From Flavobacterium sp. ALJ2 (lineage in GTDB: Bacteria > Bacteroidota > Bacteroidia > Flavobacteriales > Flavobacteriaceae), in NCBI RefSeq assembly GCF_015594725.1, contig NZ_JADNRC010000008.1, positions 124,001 to 188,000 of the forward strand: 64,000 bases of DNA, given 5' to 3'. Made by a program: the position numbers and the translations under genes. Every line of letters starts with the position of its first letter. Position 1 is the first letter of the stretch. Of this stretch, positions 9,393 through 18,389 are shown one piece after another. The notes beneath the pieces are model-generated. The model saw only the letters and a program-made list of their open reading frames with translations. It searched no databases and was not told where the DNA came from.

Positions 9393-9971
9393 TTAACCTT
9401 TAACAATAATTGTTGGATCCCATACAAAATAGCCATATAGTTTCATTGTGCCCGATGGTCTGTCTAAAGTGTAAAGAGCAAAACTAATATTGTAGTTTTC
9501 TGTTCCTGACGTGATTACATCTGCTTGATAAAACCAATAAGTCATTGTGTTAACCGTTTGAATGGGAAGTGGAGACGCTCCCGCAGATGGTTGTACACCA
9601 GGTGCGCTAAATACTCTAGATGTAAAATCGCTAAATACGTTTGCACCACCAAATTTTTGTATGTTATAGATTATGACTGCATTGTTAAAATTGTCATATT
9701 CAGATACAGCATTAAATCGGACTACATCTCCCGAAAGGGCATTAATAACTAAATCTGCTGTGCCGCTTCCTGCACTTCCTGTTAAGTTAGAGGCTACCAT
9801 ATACTGATATTGGTGTCCTATACCAGTAGGTTTTGTCGAATCTTTGCTTCCTCCACCCGGAAAGTCATTCTGGATTTTATCCGTGTCAATGATTATTTGG
9901 ATGTTGGTAATCTGTGCAACATTACTTAATGCTGCATCAAGTGTTTGCGAGTTTTTTAATTCTGAATCCAT
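9393..9971 (-). CDS. PixA/AidA-type inclusion body family protein
   Basis: 192 residues from ATG 9971. The open frame continues upstream, but the family begins near MDSELKNSQTLDAAL. Matches the inclusion-body/PixA family pattern: IQIIIDTDKIQNDFP, KPTGIGHQYQYMVAS, a Gly-rich segment, LSGDVVRFNAVSEYDNFNNAVIIY, and a C-terminal immunoglobulin-like region ending LYGYFVWDPTI. PixA is the methionine-rich crystalline inclusion protein of Xenorhabdus. Other members, such as AidA, are quorum-regulated, and the biochemical role is mostly unknown. There is no signal peptide. This copy is not obviously Met-rich. Confidence 0.8.
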   Translation of the reverse strand: MDSELKNSQTLDAALSNVAQITNIQIIIDTDKIQNDFPGGGSKDSTKPTGIGHQYQYMVASNLTGSAGSGTADLVINALSGDVVRFNAVSEYDNFNNAVIIYNIQKFGGANVFSDFTSRVFSAPGVQPSAGASPLPIQTVNTMTYWFYQADVITSGTENYNISFALYTLDRPSGTMKLYGYFVWDPTIIVKG

Positions 9972-10252
9972 TTTGATTGTTTTTTTGATTTTACCTACTC
10001 TTTTTTCAGTTTTTCGGTTTCCACTGCTATTATATTTCAAATCAAAATTATAGCAAACTAGATTAGCTGTATAGAGTATAAATACCTGATTTTTATTTTG
10101 TTGCATTTTAATCTTGTATTTAGCCGTAGATTTTTATTAAGGATAGAGAATCATTTATGATAGTGTTAGGGCAGTACGTAAAGAAGTACTAAAAAGTTGA
10201 AAGGAACTATTAATGAGTAACAATTCAAAAAATAGGGGTATGGTTTTCAATA

Positions 10253-10287
10253 AAGAAGCCGTCATTTAATAAAAATGACGGCTTCTT
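10253..10287 (-). terminator. Terminator of the type IX-secreted protein gene; rest of 9972-10308 empty
   Basis: 15-bp perfect stem AAGAAGCCGTCATTT/AAATGACGGCTTCTT with a 5-nt loop, 22 bp past the stop codon of the minus-strand gene. The rest of the 337-bp gap between 9972 and 10308 holds the leader of the PixA-like gene. I see no other gene or repeat in it. Confidence 0.85.
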
Positions 10288-10308
10288 CTATTCTGATTGA
10301 TTATTTTT

Positions 10309-11832
10309 TTATTCTTTTACAATCTTTATTGTTTTTTCGTGGCCTTCTGTTTTTACTTTAAGGAAATAAATTCCTGTTGCAACACTAGATAAATCAAGAT
10401 CTGAATGCAGGTTATTTATTTTTTTATCCAAAATGCGTTTTCCAGCAACAGAAAAAAGAGTTACTTCGTCAATAACGGATGAGTTTTCGATACTTAGTAT
10501 GTCTTTTACAGGATTTGGATGGTATTTAAAATTGCTAAGAATAAAATCAGGAGTTGATAACGTATTTAGTTTCACCGTTACTGCCAGTCTTTCTTTGCTT
10601 TCAATTCCATTAATAGTCTGAGAAGCATAGTAAGTTGTACCATCTACTAAAACAGTTGTTGGGGGTAATTGTGTTTCGGTTGTTTTACTCGCTTTGCTTG
10701 TTTTCCCTGTCGAACTATTTTTAGTACTGTACCATTTTATATTTTGACCTTTAACTATAATATCAGCTAAAGTTTGTCCAGATTTATATTCTAAAGTGAT
10801 TTCATTTTTACCATCTACAAGCGGTGCTTGTACGTCTATTGTGATATATATTAACACAAGACAGCCGTTCTCATCTTGAATAGTTACATCATAAATGCCA
10901 GGAGATGTAATTGTGAAAACATTACTAGACTGATAAGGCATGTGATTTATAGAATAACTGTATTTATTAGACCCGCCAGTTGCATTAACCGTTATTGTTT
11001 GCTCTGTAATTACAGCAGTAGCTGTAAGTGCTTTTGGTTCCTGAACTTCTATAGGGTTCATTACACGACATCCCGTCGCATCTTTAATAACTACCCTGTA
11101 CATGCCAGCAGGTATATTACGAATGGTATAGCTATTTTCATACATGCTTACTAAAGCATCCATTTTCTCTTCAATATAACAGCTATAAGGCGGAGTTCCT
11201 CCAGATACAAATGATATTATTTCTGCGCTGGAATCACCATTACATCTAGTCATAGTATTTAGTGTCTTCGCTTCTAAAGGAGGAATCGTTACATCTTGTA
11301 CAACTATAGTTGCCGAAGCAGTGCACCCATTTGAGTCTTTGGTATATATTGTATGAGTTCCTGGTGTCATATTATAAAAATAGCGCTCTATTTGATAGTT
11401 AACTCCGTCTTTTGAATACTGATATGGAAAGGTGCCACCTGAAGCATTTAAGGTTATTAATGATTTGTAACATCCAGAATAGGCAGTGGTACCATCTAAG
11501 ACAAGAGGAGAACGGTTAACGTTTAAAAGGAAAGACTTTATGGTAGCGGTAAAACTTCTGTTATTAATAATTCGAGCATAAACACTAGTTGATGCACCTG
11601 TACTCTGAAACGAAGTTGGATTTGGAATTGCATAAGCGTCTCTACTAGCATCATAGTTACTAAGGTGATAACTAATTGTAGTTTCGGCAGGATTTAAATC
11701 TCCAATTATTTCTGGTTCTCGACTGGTTAAATCAAATAAAGTATTTCCATCGCAATGCACAATAGGACTGACTTGTGCATAGAAGTTAAAGGATGTAAGT
11801 AAAAATAATAGATAGAGTAAAGTTTTTTTCAT
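10309..11832 (-). CDS. Type IX secretion (type A sorting) protein with SprB-like repeats
   Basis: 507 residues. Signal peptide MKKTLLYLLFLLTSFNFYA. The middle (about 120-335) holds three SprB-like repeats, each roughly: Ala/Ser-Gly-Gly, (F/T)PYxYS, ... PGxHxIxxKDxNGC (for example ASGGTFPYQYSKDG and VKDSNGC-like ends). After a Lys/Thr-rich segment the C-terminal domain (about 433-507) has HPNPVKDILSIEN, VTLFSVAGKRI and GIYFLKVKTEGHEKTIKIVKE. That is the type A sorting signal recognised by the gliding/Por secretion apparatus. Probably surface-attached or secreted adhesin-like; the ligand is unknown. Long leader region, no operon partner. Confidence 0.88.
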   Translation of the reverse strand: MKKTLLYLLFLLTSFNFYAQVSPIVHCDGNTLFDLTSREPEIIGDLNPAETTISYHLSNYDASRDAYAIPNPTSFQSTGASTSVYARIINNRSFTATIKSFLLNVNRSPLVLDGTTAYSGCYKSLITLNASGGTFPYQYSKDGVNYQIERYFYNMTPGTHTIYTKDSNGCTASATIVVQDVTIPPLEAKTLNTMTRCNGDSSAEIISFVSGGTPPYSCYIEEKMDALVSMYENSYTIRNIPAGMYRVVIKDATGCRVMNPIEVQEPKALTATAVITEQTITVNATGGSNKYSYSINHMPYQSSNVFTITSPGIYDVTIQDENGCLVLIYITIDVQAPLVDGKNEITLEYKSGQTLADIIVKGQNIKWYSTKNSSTGKTSKASKTTETQLPPTTVLVDGTTYYASQTINGIESKERLAVTVKLNTLSTPDFILSNFKYHPNPVKDILSIENSSVIDEVTLFSVAGKRILDKKINNLHSDLDLSSVATGIYFLKVKTEGHEKTIKIVKE

Positions 11833-12052
11833 ACGTATCGGTTTGTTAAATTCGTTAACAAATATAGTTAAAAAACTGAATGTTAATTAGATGTATATTT
11901 GTAATGATGTAATTTTTGAAAACAAATGAGTTTCTGTTATCAAACGATGGCTTTTTTATATGTTGATTTTCTATAGTCGAGTGTATTCTTGTAGATAGTC
12001 CATTATAATCAGGGTTGTAGTTATATCAGGATGTTAGGTTTTAGTCTCTTTT

Positions 12053-12490
12053 TTATTGCAGATATACATAATGATTATAATAATCGATAATAGCTTTGCC
12101 TTGAAGCAAAACATCAGCTCCGATAATGCCATGAACAGGTCTGGCTTTGTATTGTCGTAAGGCCTCGTTTACGTGCGAAAGGTCAAAAATTACCAAGGCA
12201 AAATCCAAATCTTTCCAGGATCCAATTTGTAATATATTGTTAGATGCCGTTTGTGTAAGCATTCCAGTTGCACCAGCTCCAGCGGCTTTAGTTTTAGAAG
12301 CTTCAGCACCCAATGCAAAATGTTCTATACTTTCAAACCCTACACAAGTATTAGAAGCACCAGTATCTAGAATGAAATTACCAGAAATGCCATTGATTTT
12401 GGCTTTTATTAAAAGGTGCTGTGTTTTGGTAACTTTAAATTTAATTTTTTTGTATTTCTCTTTTTTAAGAACATCGTGAAGGTTTTCCAT
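12053..12490 (-). CDS. Retropepsin-like aspartic protease
   Basis: 145 residues. The single active-site triad FILDTGASNTCVG (Asp-Thr-Gly) about 40 residues in, and a later hydrophobic-hydrophobic-Gly element (HGIIGADVL), identify a retropepsin-fold domain that acts as a homodimer. No signal peptide is visible. Bacterial members of this group are usually of unknown substrate. The start ATG overlaps the end region of a possible small membrane ORF (12409-12624) in another frame. Confidence 0.82.
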   Translation of the reverse strand: MENLHDVLKKEKYKKIKFKVTKTQHLLIKAKINGISGNFILDTGASNTCVGFESIEHFALGAEASKTKAAGAGATGMLTQTASNNILQIGSWKDLDFALVIFDLSHVNEALRQYKARPVHGIIGADVLLQGKAIIDYYNHYVYLQ

Positions 12491-12624
12491 TTTTTGTACT
12501 GATTGAATATCAAAAATAAACCAATTACTGCCAAAAAACTAATGATGTAGAGCATATAATTTGTTGGTTTAACTAGCAAATGCAATTGTGTATAATGTAA
12601 AAAAATATTCAATAGAGGGGTCAT
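12409..12624 (-). CDS. Doubtful small membrane ORF upstream of the protease gene
   Basis: 71 codons from ATG 12624. One clear transmembrane segment (LYIISFLAVIGLFLIF) followed by a very basic tail (NQYKKWK). The last 82 bp overlap the protease start in another frame, where the peptide becomes Lys-rich and featureless. It could be a translation-coupled leader protein, or chance. No other gene is seen in 12491-12805, which otherwise is AT-rich leader DNA. Confidence 0.25.
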   Translation of the reverse strand: MTPLLNIFLHYTQLHLLVKPTNYMLYIISFLAVIGLFLIFNQYKKWKTFTMFLKKRNTKKLNLKLPKHSTF

Positions 12625-12805
12625 TTTTTTTTATTCTGGGGTAATTTTAAAATTCTTGTTATTCTTGAATATTATATTGATTATGTATTTGGTATGTGTT
12701 TATTTAAGGATTATTTTTACATTAGTTAATCGAAAAATACGTTTTGCGAGGTAATCTAAAATTAATCTAAATCAAACATTTTCAATAAACTAAAAAAAAG
12801 TAGTC

Positions 12806-13537
12806 ATGAACGAAGAACGTTATATATTATTCGATCAATATCTTCAGGGAGAGATGACTGTTGAAGAAAAAAATAGTTTTGAAAAACAATTAGCCGAAAA
12901 TCCAGAATTTGCTTCGGCATTTGAAACTTTTAAAACCGTAAATCTTCAATTGGAGACAAAATTTGGGTATGAAAAAGAAAGAGAAGGATTTAAAGAAAAT
13001 ATAACCCAGATTTCGAATACTCATTTTGATAAAAAGAAGAAAAAAATTAAAGTAGTATCTTTAAAACCATGGTATTATGCAGTTGCCACTTCTGTGGCTG
13101 TTTTAATTGGTTTATTCTTTATTAATTATGATTCGAATCCTACTTTTGAAGACTTTAATCATCCCGACGAAGCATTTTTTACAGAAAGAGGAGATACAAA
13201 TATTACTTTAAAGCAAGCCGAAATCGCATTCAATGCCAGAAAGTATAAAGAAGCAATTCCACTTTTTAACGAAACTCTAAAAGAAATAAAAACACCAGAG
13301 GTTCAATATTTTTATGGTGTAGCATTATTACAAGAAAATGAATTTCATAAAGCCGAAGGAGTTTTTAACGAATTGAAAACGGGAACATCTGTGTATAAAG
13401 ACAAGGCATTATGGAATCTTGCTTTAAGTAAATTAAAACAAAAGGATTATAAATCCTGTAAAGAAATCTTAGAGACAATTTCTCAAGATTATGAGGGGTA
13501 TGATGATGTACAGGAACTTTTGAATGAATTGGATTAG
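12806..13537 (+). CDS. Tetratricopeptide repeat membrane protein
   Basis: 243 residues. The N-terminus (YILFDQYLQGEMTVEEKNSFEKQL) resembles the anti-sigma/zinc-less HC2 head found in many Bacteroidota TPR proteins. A single membrane helix (about 89-108, AVATSVAVLIGLFFINY) separates it from a C-terminal part with three to four TPR units (AEIAFNARKYKEAIPLFNETL, FHKAEGVFNEL, YKSCKEILETI). Probably a protein-protein interaction module facing the periplasm, as positioned by the helix. Function unknown; no partner gene nearby. Confidence 0.75.
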   Translation: MNEERYILFDQYLQGEMTVEEKNSFEKQLAENPEFASAFETFKTVNLQLETKFGYEKEREGFKENITQISNTHFDKKKKKIKVVSLKPWYYAVATSVAVLIGLFFINYDSNPTFEDFNHPDEAFFTERGDTNITLKQAEIAFNARKYKEAIPLFNETLKEIKTPEVQYFYGVALLQENEFHKAEGVFNELKTGTSVYKDKALWNLALSKLKQKDYKSCKEILETISQDYEGYDDVQELLNELD

Positions 13538-13659
13538 AGTTGTTATTCCACAAAAGCCATAAAGAATTTACACAAATATTCGCAAAGAGTTAAGATACTT
13601 TGCTGTTTTTTTGTGGAGTTACTTGCGGACTTCGCCTTCGCCTCAGTCTGACAAGATTG

Positions 13660-13740
13660 AGATTAAGATAGCGAATTGAAAAATCTATTTTTATCGGTGT
13701 CTTCGCTTTAGTGAATCTGTTTCATCTGTGTTCCATCTTG
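13660..13740. repeat. Degenerate copy of the GCGGAT...TCCGCG intergenic repeat
   Basis: The 281-bp gap before tatD contains a worn copy of the family seen best at 41665-41759: AAATC, TTTTTATC, GTCTTCGC, GTGAATCTGTTTCATC, TGTGTTCC. Recognisable only by comparison with the other copies. Confidence 0.5.
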
Positions 13741-13767
13741 TCACAAAAATTGGTTATTGCAATCAAA

Positions 13768-13799
13768 TTGGGAAAGTTTTTAATATTGTCGTAATTTTG
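13768..13799 (+). promoter_or_regulatory. Candidate promoter of tatD
   Basis: TTG (13768-13770), 21 bp, then TAATTTTG (13792-13799), fitting TAnnTTTG. The TTG start codon lies 19 nt downstream. Confidence 0.5.
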
Positions 13800-13818
13800 G
13801 GCTTTTAAAATTATACAA

Positions 13819-14598
13819 TTGAATCCAAATACAATTATTACCGATACACATACGCATTTATATTCAGAAGAATTTGACCAAGATCGTGGTGAAATGATTC
13901 AAAGAGCAATTGATGCTGGTGTTTCTCGTTTTTTTATTCCTGCTATCGATGCAGCTTCTACACAACCAATGTATGATTTGGAGCAGAAATATCCAGATAA
14001 TGTGTTTTTAATGATGGGTTTACATCCCACTTACGTGAAAGATAATTATCTCGATGAGCTAAAACATGTAGAAACTGAATTAGCAAAACGAAAATTCTAT
14101 GCAGTCGGAGAAATCGGAATCGATTTGTATTGGGATAAAACACATTTAAAGGAACAACAAATTGCCTTTAGAACACAGATTCAATGGGCAAAACAATATA
14201 AATTACCAATTGTGATTCATTGCCGTGATGCTTTTGATGAAATTTTTGAAATCTTAGAAGAAGAAAAATCAGATGATTTGTTTGGAATTTTTCATTGCTT
14301 TACAGGAACTCATGAGCAAGCATTACAAGCGATATCTTATAACATGAAACTTGGAATCGGAGGTGTAGTCACATTTAAAAACGGAAAAATCGATCAATTT
14401 CTTAATCATATCGATTTAAAACATATAGTATTAGAAACTGATTCTCCCTATTTAGCACCAATTCCTTTTCGCGGAAAACGTAACGAAAGTAGTTATTTGG
14501 TGAGTGTTGTGGCAAAATTAGCCGATATATATGATGTTTCCGAAGAAGAAATAGCAACAATAACAACTCAAAATTCAAAAGACGTTTTTGGGATTTAA
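13819..14598 (+). CDS. TatD-family metal-dependent hydrolase/DNase
   Basis: 259 residues. The start is TTG at 13819. No ATG lies between the upstream stop and the essential metal-binding DTHTHL motif (residues 9-14), so a non-ATG start is needed. TIM-barrel metallohydrolase landmarks follow: GLHPTYVKD, GEIGIDLYWD, PIVIHCRDA, FHCFTGT and ETDSPYLAP. TatD enzymes are Mg-dependent 3'-5' exonucleases/DNases. First of three close genes (TatD, acyltransferase, asparaginase) that probably share a transcript; the next gene follows after 65 bp. Confidence 0.92.
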   Translation: MNPNTIITDTHTHLYSEEFDQDRGEMIQRAIDAGVSRFFIPAIDAASTQPMYDLEQKYPDNVFLMMGLHPTYVKDNYLDELKHVETELAKRKFYAVGEIGIDLYWDKTHLKEQQIAFRTQIQWAKQYKLPIVIHCRDAFDEIFEILEEEKSDDLFGIFHCFTGTHEQALQAISYNMKLGIGGVVTFKNGKIDQFLNHIDLKHIVLETDSPYLAPIPFRGKRNESSYLVSVVAKLADIYDVSEEEIATITTQNSKDVFGI

Positions 14599-14663
14599 CT
14601 AAGAACATATGATATTTTGATTTTTTTTTTGTTCATTTGTCCACTTAAATATAGATATTAATA

Positions 14664-15800
14664 ATGCAGAAATTTGATGCGATTCGACCGTTTTATGATT
14701 CAGAAGTAAATGAAGCCCTTCATGATGTGGCAAATCATCCGATGATGAAAGCCATGATGAATTTTTCATTTCCAGAGTTAGAAGACGAAGTTTGGAAGGA
14801 ACAATTGAAGAGAACTCACTCTATTCGTGATTTTCAATGCAATTTTATTTATCAAACAATTCAAAAAGTTTTAGAAAGAAGTTCAGAAGGTTTAACCACT
14901 TCGGGATTTGAGAAACTTGAAAAAAATACTTCTTATTTATTTGTTTCTAATCATAGAGACATTCTTTTAGATACCACATTATTAAATGTTTGCTTGTTTG
15001 AGCATGGTTTGGTAATGACAGCTTCTGCGATTGGAGATAATTTAGTTAAAAAATCTTTTTTAAATATATTGGCTAAATTAAACCGTAACTTTCTGGTTCT
15101 TCGTGGACTTTCTCCTCGAGAAATGCTACAAAGTTCAAAGCTATTATCAGAGTATATCGGACATTTATTGTTTCGTGAGAACCGTTCAGTTTGGATTGCA
15201 CAACGTGAAGGAAGAACTAAAGACGGAAATGATGCTACAAATCCAGGTGTTTTAAAAATGTTAGGAATGGGTTCGGATGAAGTAAACCTGATGAGCTATT
15301 TCAAGAAAATGAAAATAGTTCCAGTTTCTATTTCATACGAATATGACCCGACTGATGCACTAAAAATGCCACAATTAATGGCAGAAGCGAATAATGAGAC
15401 TTACATTAAAGAAAAAAATGAGGATTTCATGACTATTTTAAGTGGTATCATGGGAACTAAAAAAAGAATACATATTTCTGTTGGGGATGTTCTAGATAAA
15501 GAAATTGATCTGATTGCCGCAGAAAATGATAATGGAAATAAACAAATTCAAGCATTGGCGCAAGTTATAGATGATTCGGTATTGAAAAATTATAAATTGT
15601 GGCCAACTAATTATATTGCCTACGATATCTTGAATAAAACAGATAAGTTTTCTCATTTGTATAAAGAAAACGAAAAATCATTATTTGAACGACGATTAGA
15701 AATGCGTATCGGTAGCGATAATCCAATTGCAGTACAGGGAATTCTTGCAATGTATGCAAACCCTGTTGTAAATAAATTAAAATATCAAGATGCCATCTAA
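14664..15800 (+). CDS. Lysophospholipid/1-acylglycerol-phosphate acyltransferase-like protein
   Basis: 378 residues. The acyltransferase motif I NHRDILLD (H-x4-D) lies about 92 residues in. A WIAQREGRTKDG block matches the EGxR substrate-binding motif, and VPVSISYEYDP corresponds to motif IV. PlsC-type enzymes acylate lysophosphatidate in the inner membrane; this longer form is common in Bacteroidota. No clear membrane helix is visible, so it may bind peripherally. The stop overlaps the start of the asparaginase gene by 11 bp, indicating translational coupling. Confidence 0.82.
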   Translation: MQKFDAIRPFYDSEVNEALHDVANHPMMKAMMNFSFPELEDEVWKEQLKRTHSIRDFQCNFIYQTIQKVLERSSEGLTTSGFEKLEKNTSYLFVSNHRDILLDTTLLNVCLFEHGLVMTASAIGDNLVKKSFLNILAKLNRNFLVLRGLSPREMLQSSKLLSEYIGHLLFRENRSVWIAQREGRTKDGNDATNPGVLKMLGMGSDEVNLMSYFKKMKIVPVSISYEYDPTDALKMPQLMAEANNETYIKEKNEDFMTILSGIMGTKKRIHISVGDVLDKEIDLIAAENDNGNKQIQALAQVIDDSVLKNYKLWPTNYIAYDILNKTDKFSHLYKENEKSLFERRLEMRIGSDNPIAVQGILAMYANPVVNKLKYQDAI

Positions 15801-16821
15801 AGCCAAAATACTTTTAATATATACTGGAGGAACTATCGGTATGAGTAAAGATTTTGAGACTGGAGCGCTCAAAGCCTTCAACTTTAATAAATTATTACAA
15901 AAAATTCCTGAGCTCAAACAATTAGATTGTGAAATTGAAACAGTTTCATATGACAATCCTATTGATTCATCGAATATGAATCCGGATAAGTGGATAGAAA
16001 TTGCCACCATAATTGAAGAGAATTACAATTCTTTTGACGGATTTGTAGTGCTGCATGGTTCGGATACAATGTCATACTCAGCTTCAGCATTGAGTTTTAT
16101 GCTTGAAAATTTAGCAAAACCAGTTATTTTTACTGGATCGCAATTGCCAATTGGAGATTTGCGTACAGATGCTAAAGAAAATTTAATCACGGCAATTCAG
16201 ATTGCTTCACTTCAGCAAGACGGGAAGCCTGTAATTAATGAAGTTTGCTTGTATTTTGAATACAAATTGTACCGTGGTAACAGAACTTCTAAAGTAAATG
16301 CAGAGCATTTTAAAGCTTTTACAGCTCCAAATTATCCTGAATTGGTAGAATCTGGAGTCCACTTAAAATTAAACAGACATTTGTTTCTTCCTATAAAAAC
16401 AGATGCTAAATTGATTGTTCACAAAAAGCTAGACAATCATGTTGCTATTATTAAGATGTTTCCAGGAATGAGCGAAATTGTTTTTGCAGGAATACTAGCA
16501 ATTCCAGGTTTGAAAGGTATCGTTCTGGAAACCTATGGCTCAGGAAATGCACCAACAGAAGACTGGTTTCTGAATGCTATTAAAAAAGCAATTCAATCAG
16601 GCATACATATTGTAAACGTAACGCAGTGCTCAGGTGGAAGTGTGAATATGGGACAATATGAAACAAGTACTGAACTTAAACAACTTGGTATTATCTCTGG
16701 GAAAGACATTACAACCGAAGCAGCAATTACTAAATTAATGTATTTGTTGGGACGTGGAATTGAAGCAGAAAACTTTAAAACCATTTTCGAAACGGCACTA
16801 CGTGGAGAAATTTCTCTTTAA
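15790..16821 (+). CDS. ansA: Type I (cytoplasmic) L-asparaginase
   Basis: 343 residues. The first catalytic motif IYTGGTIGM (nucleophile Thr15 with Tyr11) and the second, VVLHGSDTMSYSASAL (Thr-Asp pair), are intact. VTQCSGGSVNMGQYE and ITTEAAITKLMYLLG complete the family pattern. It hydrolyses asparagine to aspartate and ammonia. No signal peptide, so cytoplasmic. Its ATG lies 11 bp inside the acyltransferase gene, so the two are co-expressed. Confidence 0.93.
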   Translation: MPSKAKILLIYTGGTIGMSKDFETGALKAFNFNKLLQKIPELKQLDCEIETVSYDNPIDSSNMNPDKWIEIATIIEENYNSFDGFVVLHGSDTMSYSASALSFMLENLAKPVIFTGSQLPIGDLRTDAKENLITAIQIASLQQDGKPVINEVCLYFEYKLYRGNRTSKVNAEHFKAFTAPNYPELVESGVHLKLNRHLFLPIKTDAKLIVHKKLDNHVAIIKMFPGMSEIVFAGILAIPGLKGIVLETYGSGNAPTEDWFLNAIKKAIQSGIHIVNVTQCSGGSVNMGQYETSTELKQLGIISGKDITTEAAITKLMYLLGRGIEAENFKTIFETALRGEISL

Positions 16822-16878
16822 ATTCAGTTAAACATATAAATGATTAAGTTCATTTTAGCGAACTTCTTCCCCAATATT

Positions 16879-16969
16879 GTCATTCGGAGCGGAGTCGAAG
16901 AATGGAACGAGTAAATCCACAAACTATGTCGAGTTACTTATGTGTTCTTCGACTCCGCTCAGAATGACA
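16879..16969. repeat. REP-like inverted repeat between convergent genes
   Basis: Arms 16879-16903 and 16944-16968 are near-perfect inverted copies built on TTCGACTCCGCTC, differing at about one or two positions. Further copies occur at 62711-62841. The element sits between the convergent asparaginase and MFS genes and may also act as a terminator. Confidence 0.75.
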
Positions 16970-17065
16970 AGTTTGCCGATAATTAGGATTTCGGCTCAGG
17001 CTATTTAAACCAGACTTATATTTTCTTATATCACTTATATGGTTGCGTTTTTCCTTTGGAATTTA

Positions 17066-18298
17066 TTAATTCTTATAACGAACCTCACAAGTTTCAAACT
17101 CTTCTTGCGAACTAACTTTTTTGTAATACACATAAACAATTACCGAAATAATACATACTATTCCCTGTATTGCAACTGTGTGGCGTACTCCTAATGTATG
17201 AGAAACATAGCCAATAATCAGACTCCCCACAGGAATCATTCCTTGGTATGCCATAAGATAATAACTAATGCTTCTTGAACGCATATTAACTGTACTTTGC
17301 GTTTGGATGTATATATTTATCGATGAGGTTTGTGCCATCATTCCAACACCACTTAATCCCATGCAGATAAGAGCTATTGTTAAACTGTTTGAATAGGCTA
17401 AAATAATAATACTAAAGCCCATCAAAAGACTGGCGGCAATCATTATTTTATTCATATTTTTTGCTGTTTTTAAATTGGCTAGGTAAATAGCCGATACAAT
17501 AGAACCTATACCGGCAGCACTTTCGAACCAACTAAAAGTTTCAGCATTACCACTAAAGATATCTTTTGCAAAAACAGGCATTAACGTATTGAAAGAGATA
17601 ACAAATAAACTACTGCACATTAACATCAATAGCATTCTCGCCATTTCTCTTTCTTTTTTTACATAATCCCAGCCTTCAATAAAATCTTCAAGCATTTTAA
17701 GTTTATCAGTTGCTTTAATGTGAGGAGTAAACTTCATCATTAACAAAGAAATTAAAACAGGAATATAACTCAGGAAATTTCCAATAAAACAGATGTCTTC
17801 GCCATATTGATGTAAAATAATCCCCGCTAGAGCAGGGCCCGCAATTCGAGCAAAATTATTAAGGGTAGAGTTTAGGGCTACAGCATTTGGTAAATCTTCT
17901 TTATTGTCTACAATATCAATCATCATTGTTTGTCTGCAAGTCATATCAAATGCATTTATAATTCCCTGTATAAGACTCAATGCTAAAATAAAGTTGATGT
18001 TGTATATTTTTAGATAAATAAGCAGAGCCAATGCACCAGCCTGTAACATTGCCAAAGATTGCAAGATAATTATACTGCGGTGTCTGTCGTAACGGCCAAT
18101 AATGCTTCCAGCCAAAGGAGCAAGAAATAAAGATGGAATCATGCTTAAAAAAGTGGTCAACCCTAATAAAAAAACAGAACCAGTTATACTATAAACCATC
18201 CAGCTCACAGCTGTTTTTTGCAGCCATGTGCCAATTACAGACACTGATTGTCCGTAAAAGAATAATTTGAAGTTTTTTGATTTTAAGGCTTTAAACAT
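17066..18298 (-). CDS. MFS transporter (EntS-like exporter group)
   Basis: 410 residues with about 11-12 membrane helices. N-terminal FFYGQSVSVIGTWLQKTAVSWMVY and the loop GSIIGRYDRHR (MFS motif A) place it in the major facilitator group that includes enterobactin and multidrug exporters. Substrate unknown. It is transcribed divergently from a LysR regulator 91 bp away, which probably controls it. The C-terminal tail is short and hydrophilic. Confidence 0.88.
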   Translation of the reverse strand: MFKALKSKNFKLFFYGQSVSVIGTWLQKTAVSWMVYSITGSVFLLGLTTFLSMIPSLFLAPLAGSIIGRYDRHRSIIILQSLAMLQAGALALLIYLKIYNINFILALSLIQGIINAFDMTCRQTMMIDIVDNKEDLPNAVALNSTLNNFARIAGPALAGIILHQYGEDICFIGNFLSYIPVLISLLMMKFTPHIKATDKLKMLEDFIEGWDYVKKEREMARMLLMLMCSSLFVISFNTLMPVFAKDIFSGNAETFSWFESAAGIGSIVSAIYLANLKTAKNMNKIMIAASLLMGFSIIILAYSNSLTIALICMGLSGVGMMAQTSSINIYIQTQSTVNMRSRSISYYLMAYQGMIPVGSLIIGYVSHTLGVRHTVAIQGIVCIISVIVYVYYKKVSSQEEFETCEVRYKN

Positions 18299-18362
18299 GA
18301 TGCTGAATAATTTTTTACAAAGTTCGGGATTATGATTTCATTAGAAAAATTAATAATTTTAC

Positions 18363-18387
18363 TGATAATGAGTAGTAAAACTTATCA
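18363..18387. promoter_or_regulatory. Possible LysR operator in the MFS/LysR intergenic region
   Basis: Inverted repeat TGATAA (18363-18368) and TTATCA (18382-18387) with a 13-bp spacer. It ends 2 nt before the LysR ATG, in the 91-bp divergent gap. It has the general shape of LysR-type sites (dyad with T/A ends). Placement suggests autoregulation. Prediction only. Confidence 0.4.
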
Positions 18388-18389
18388 CT

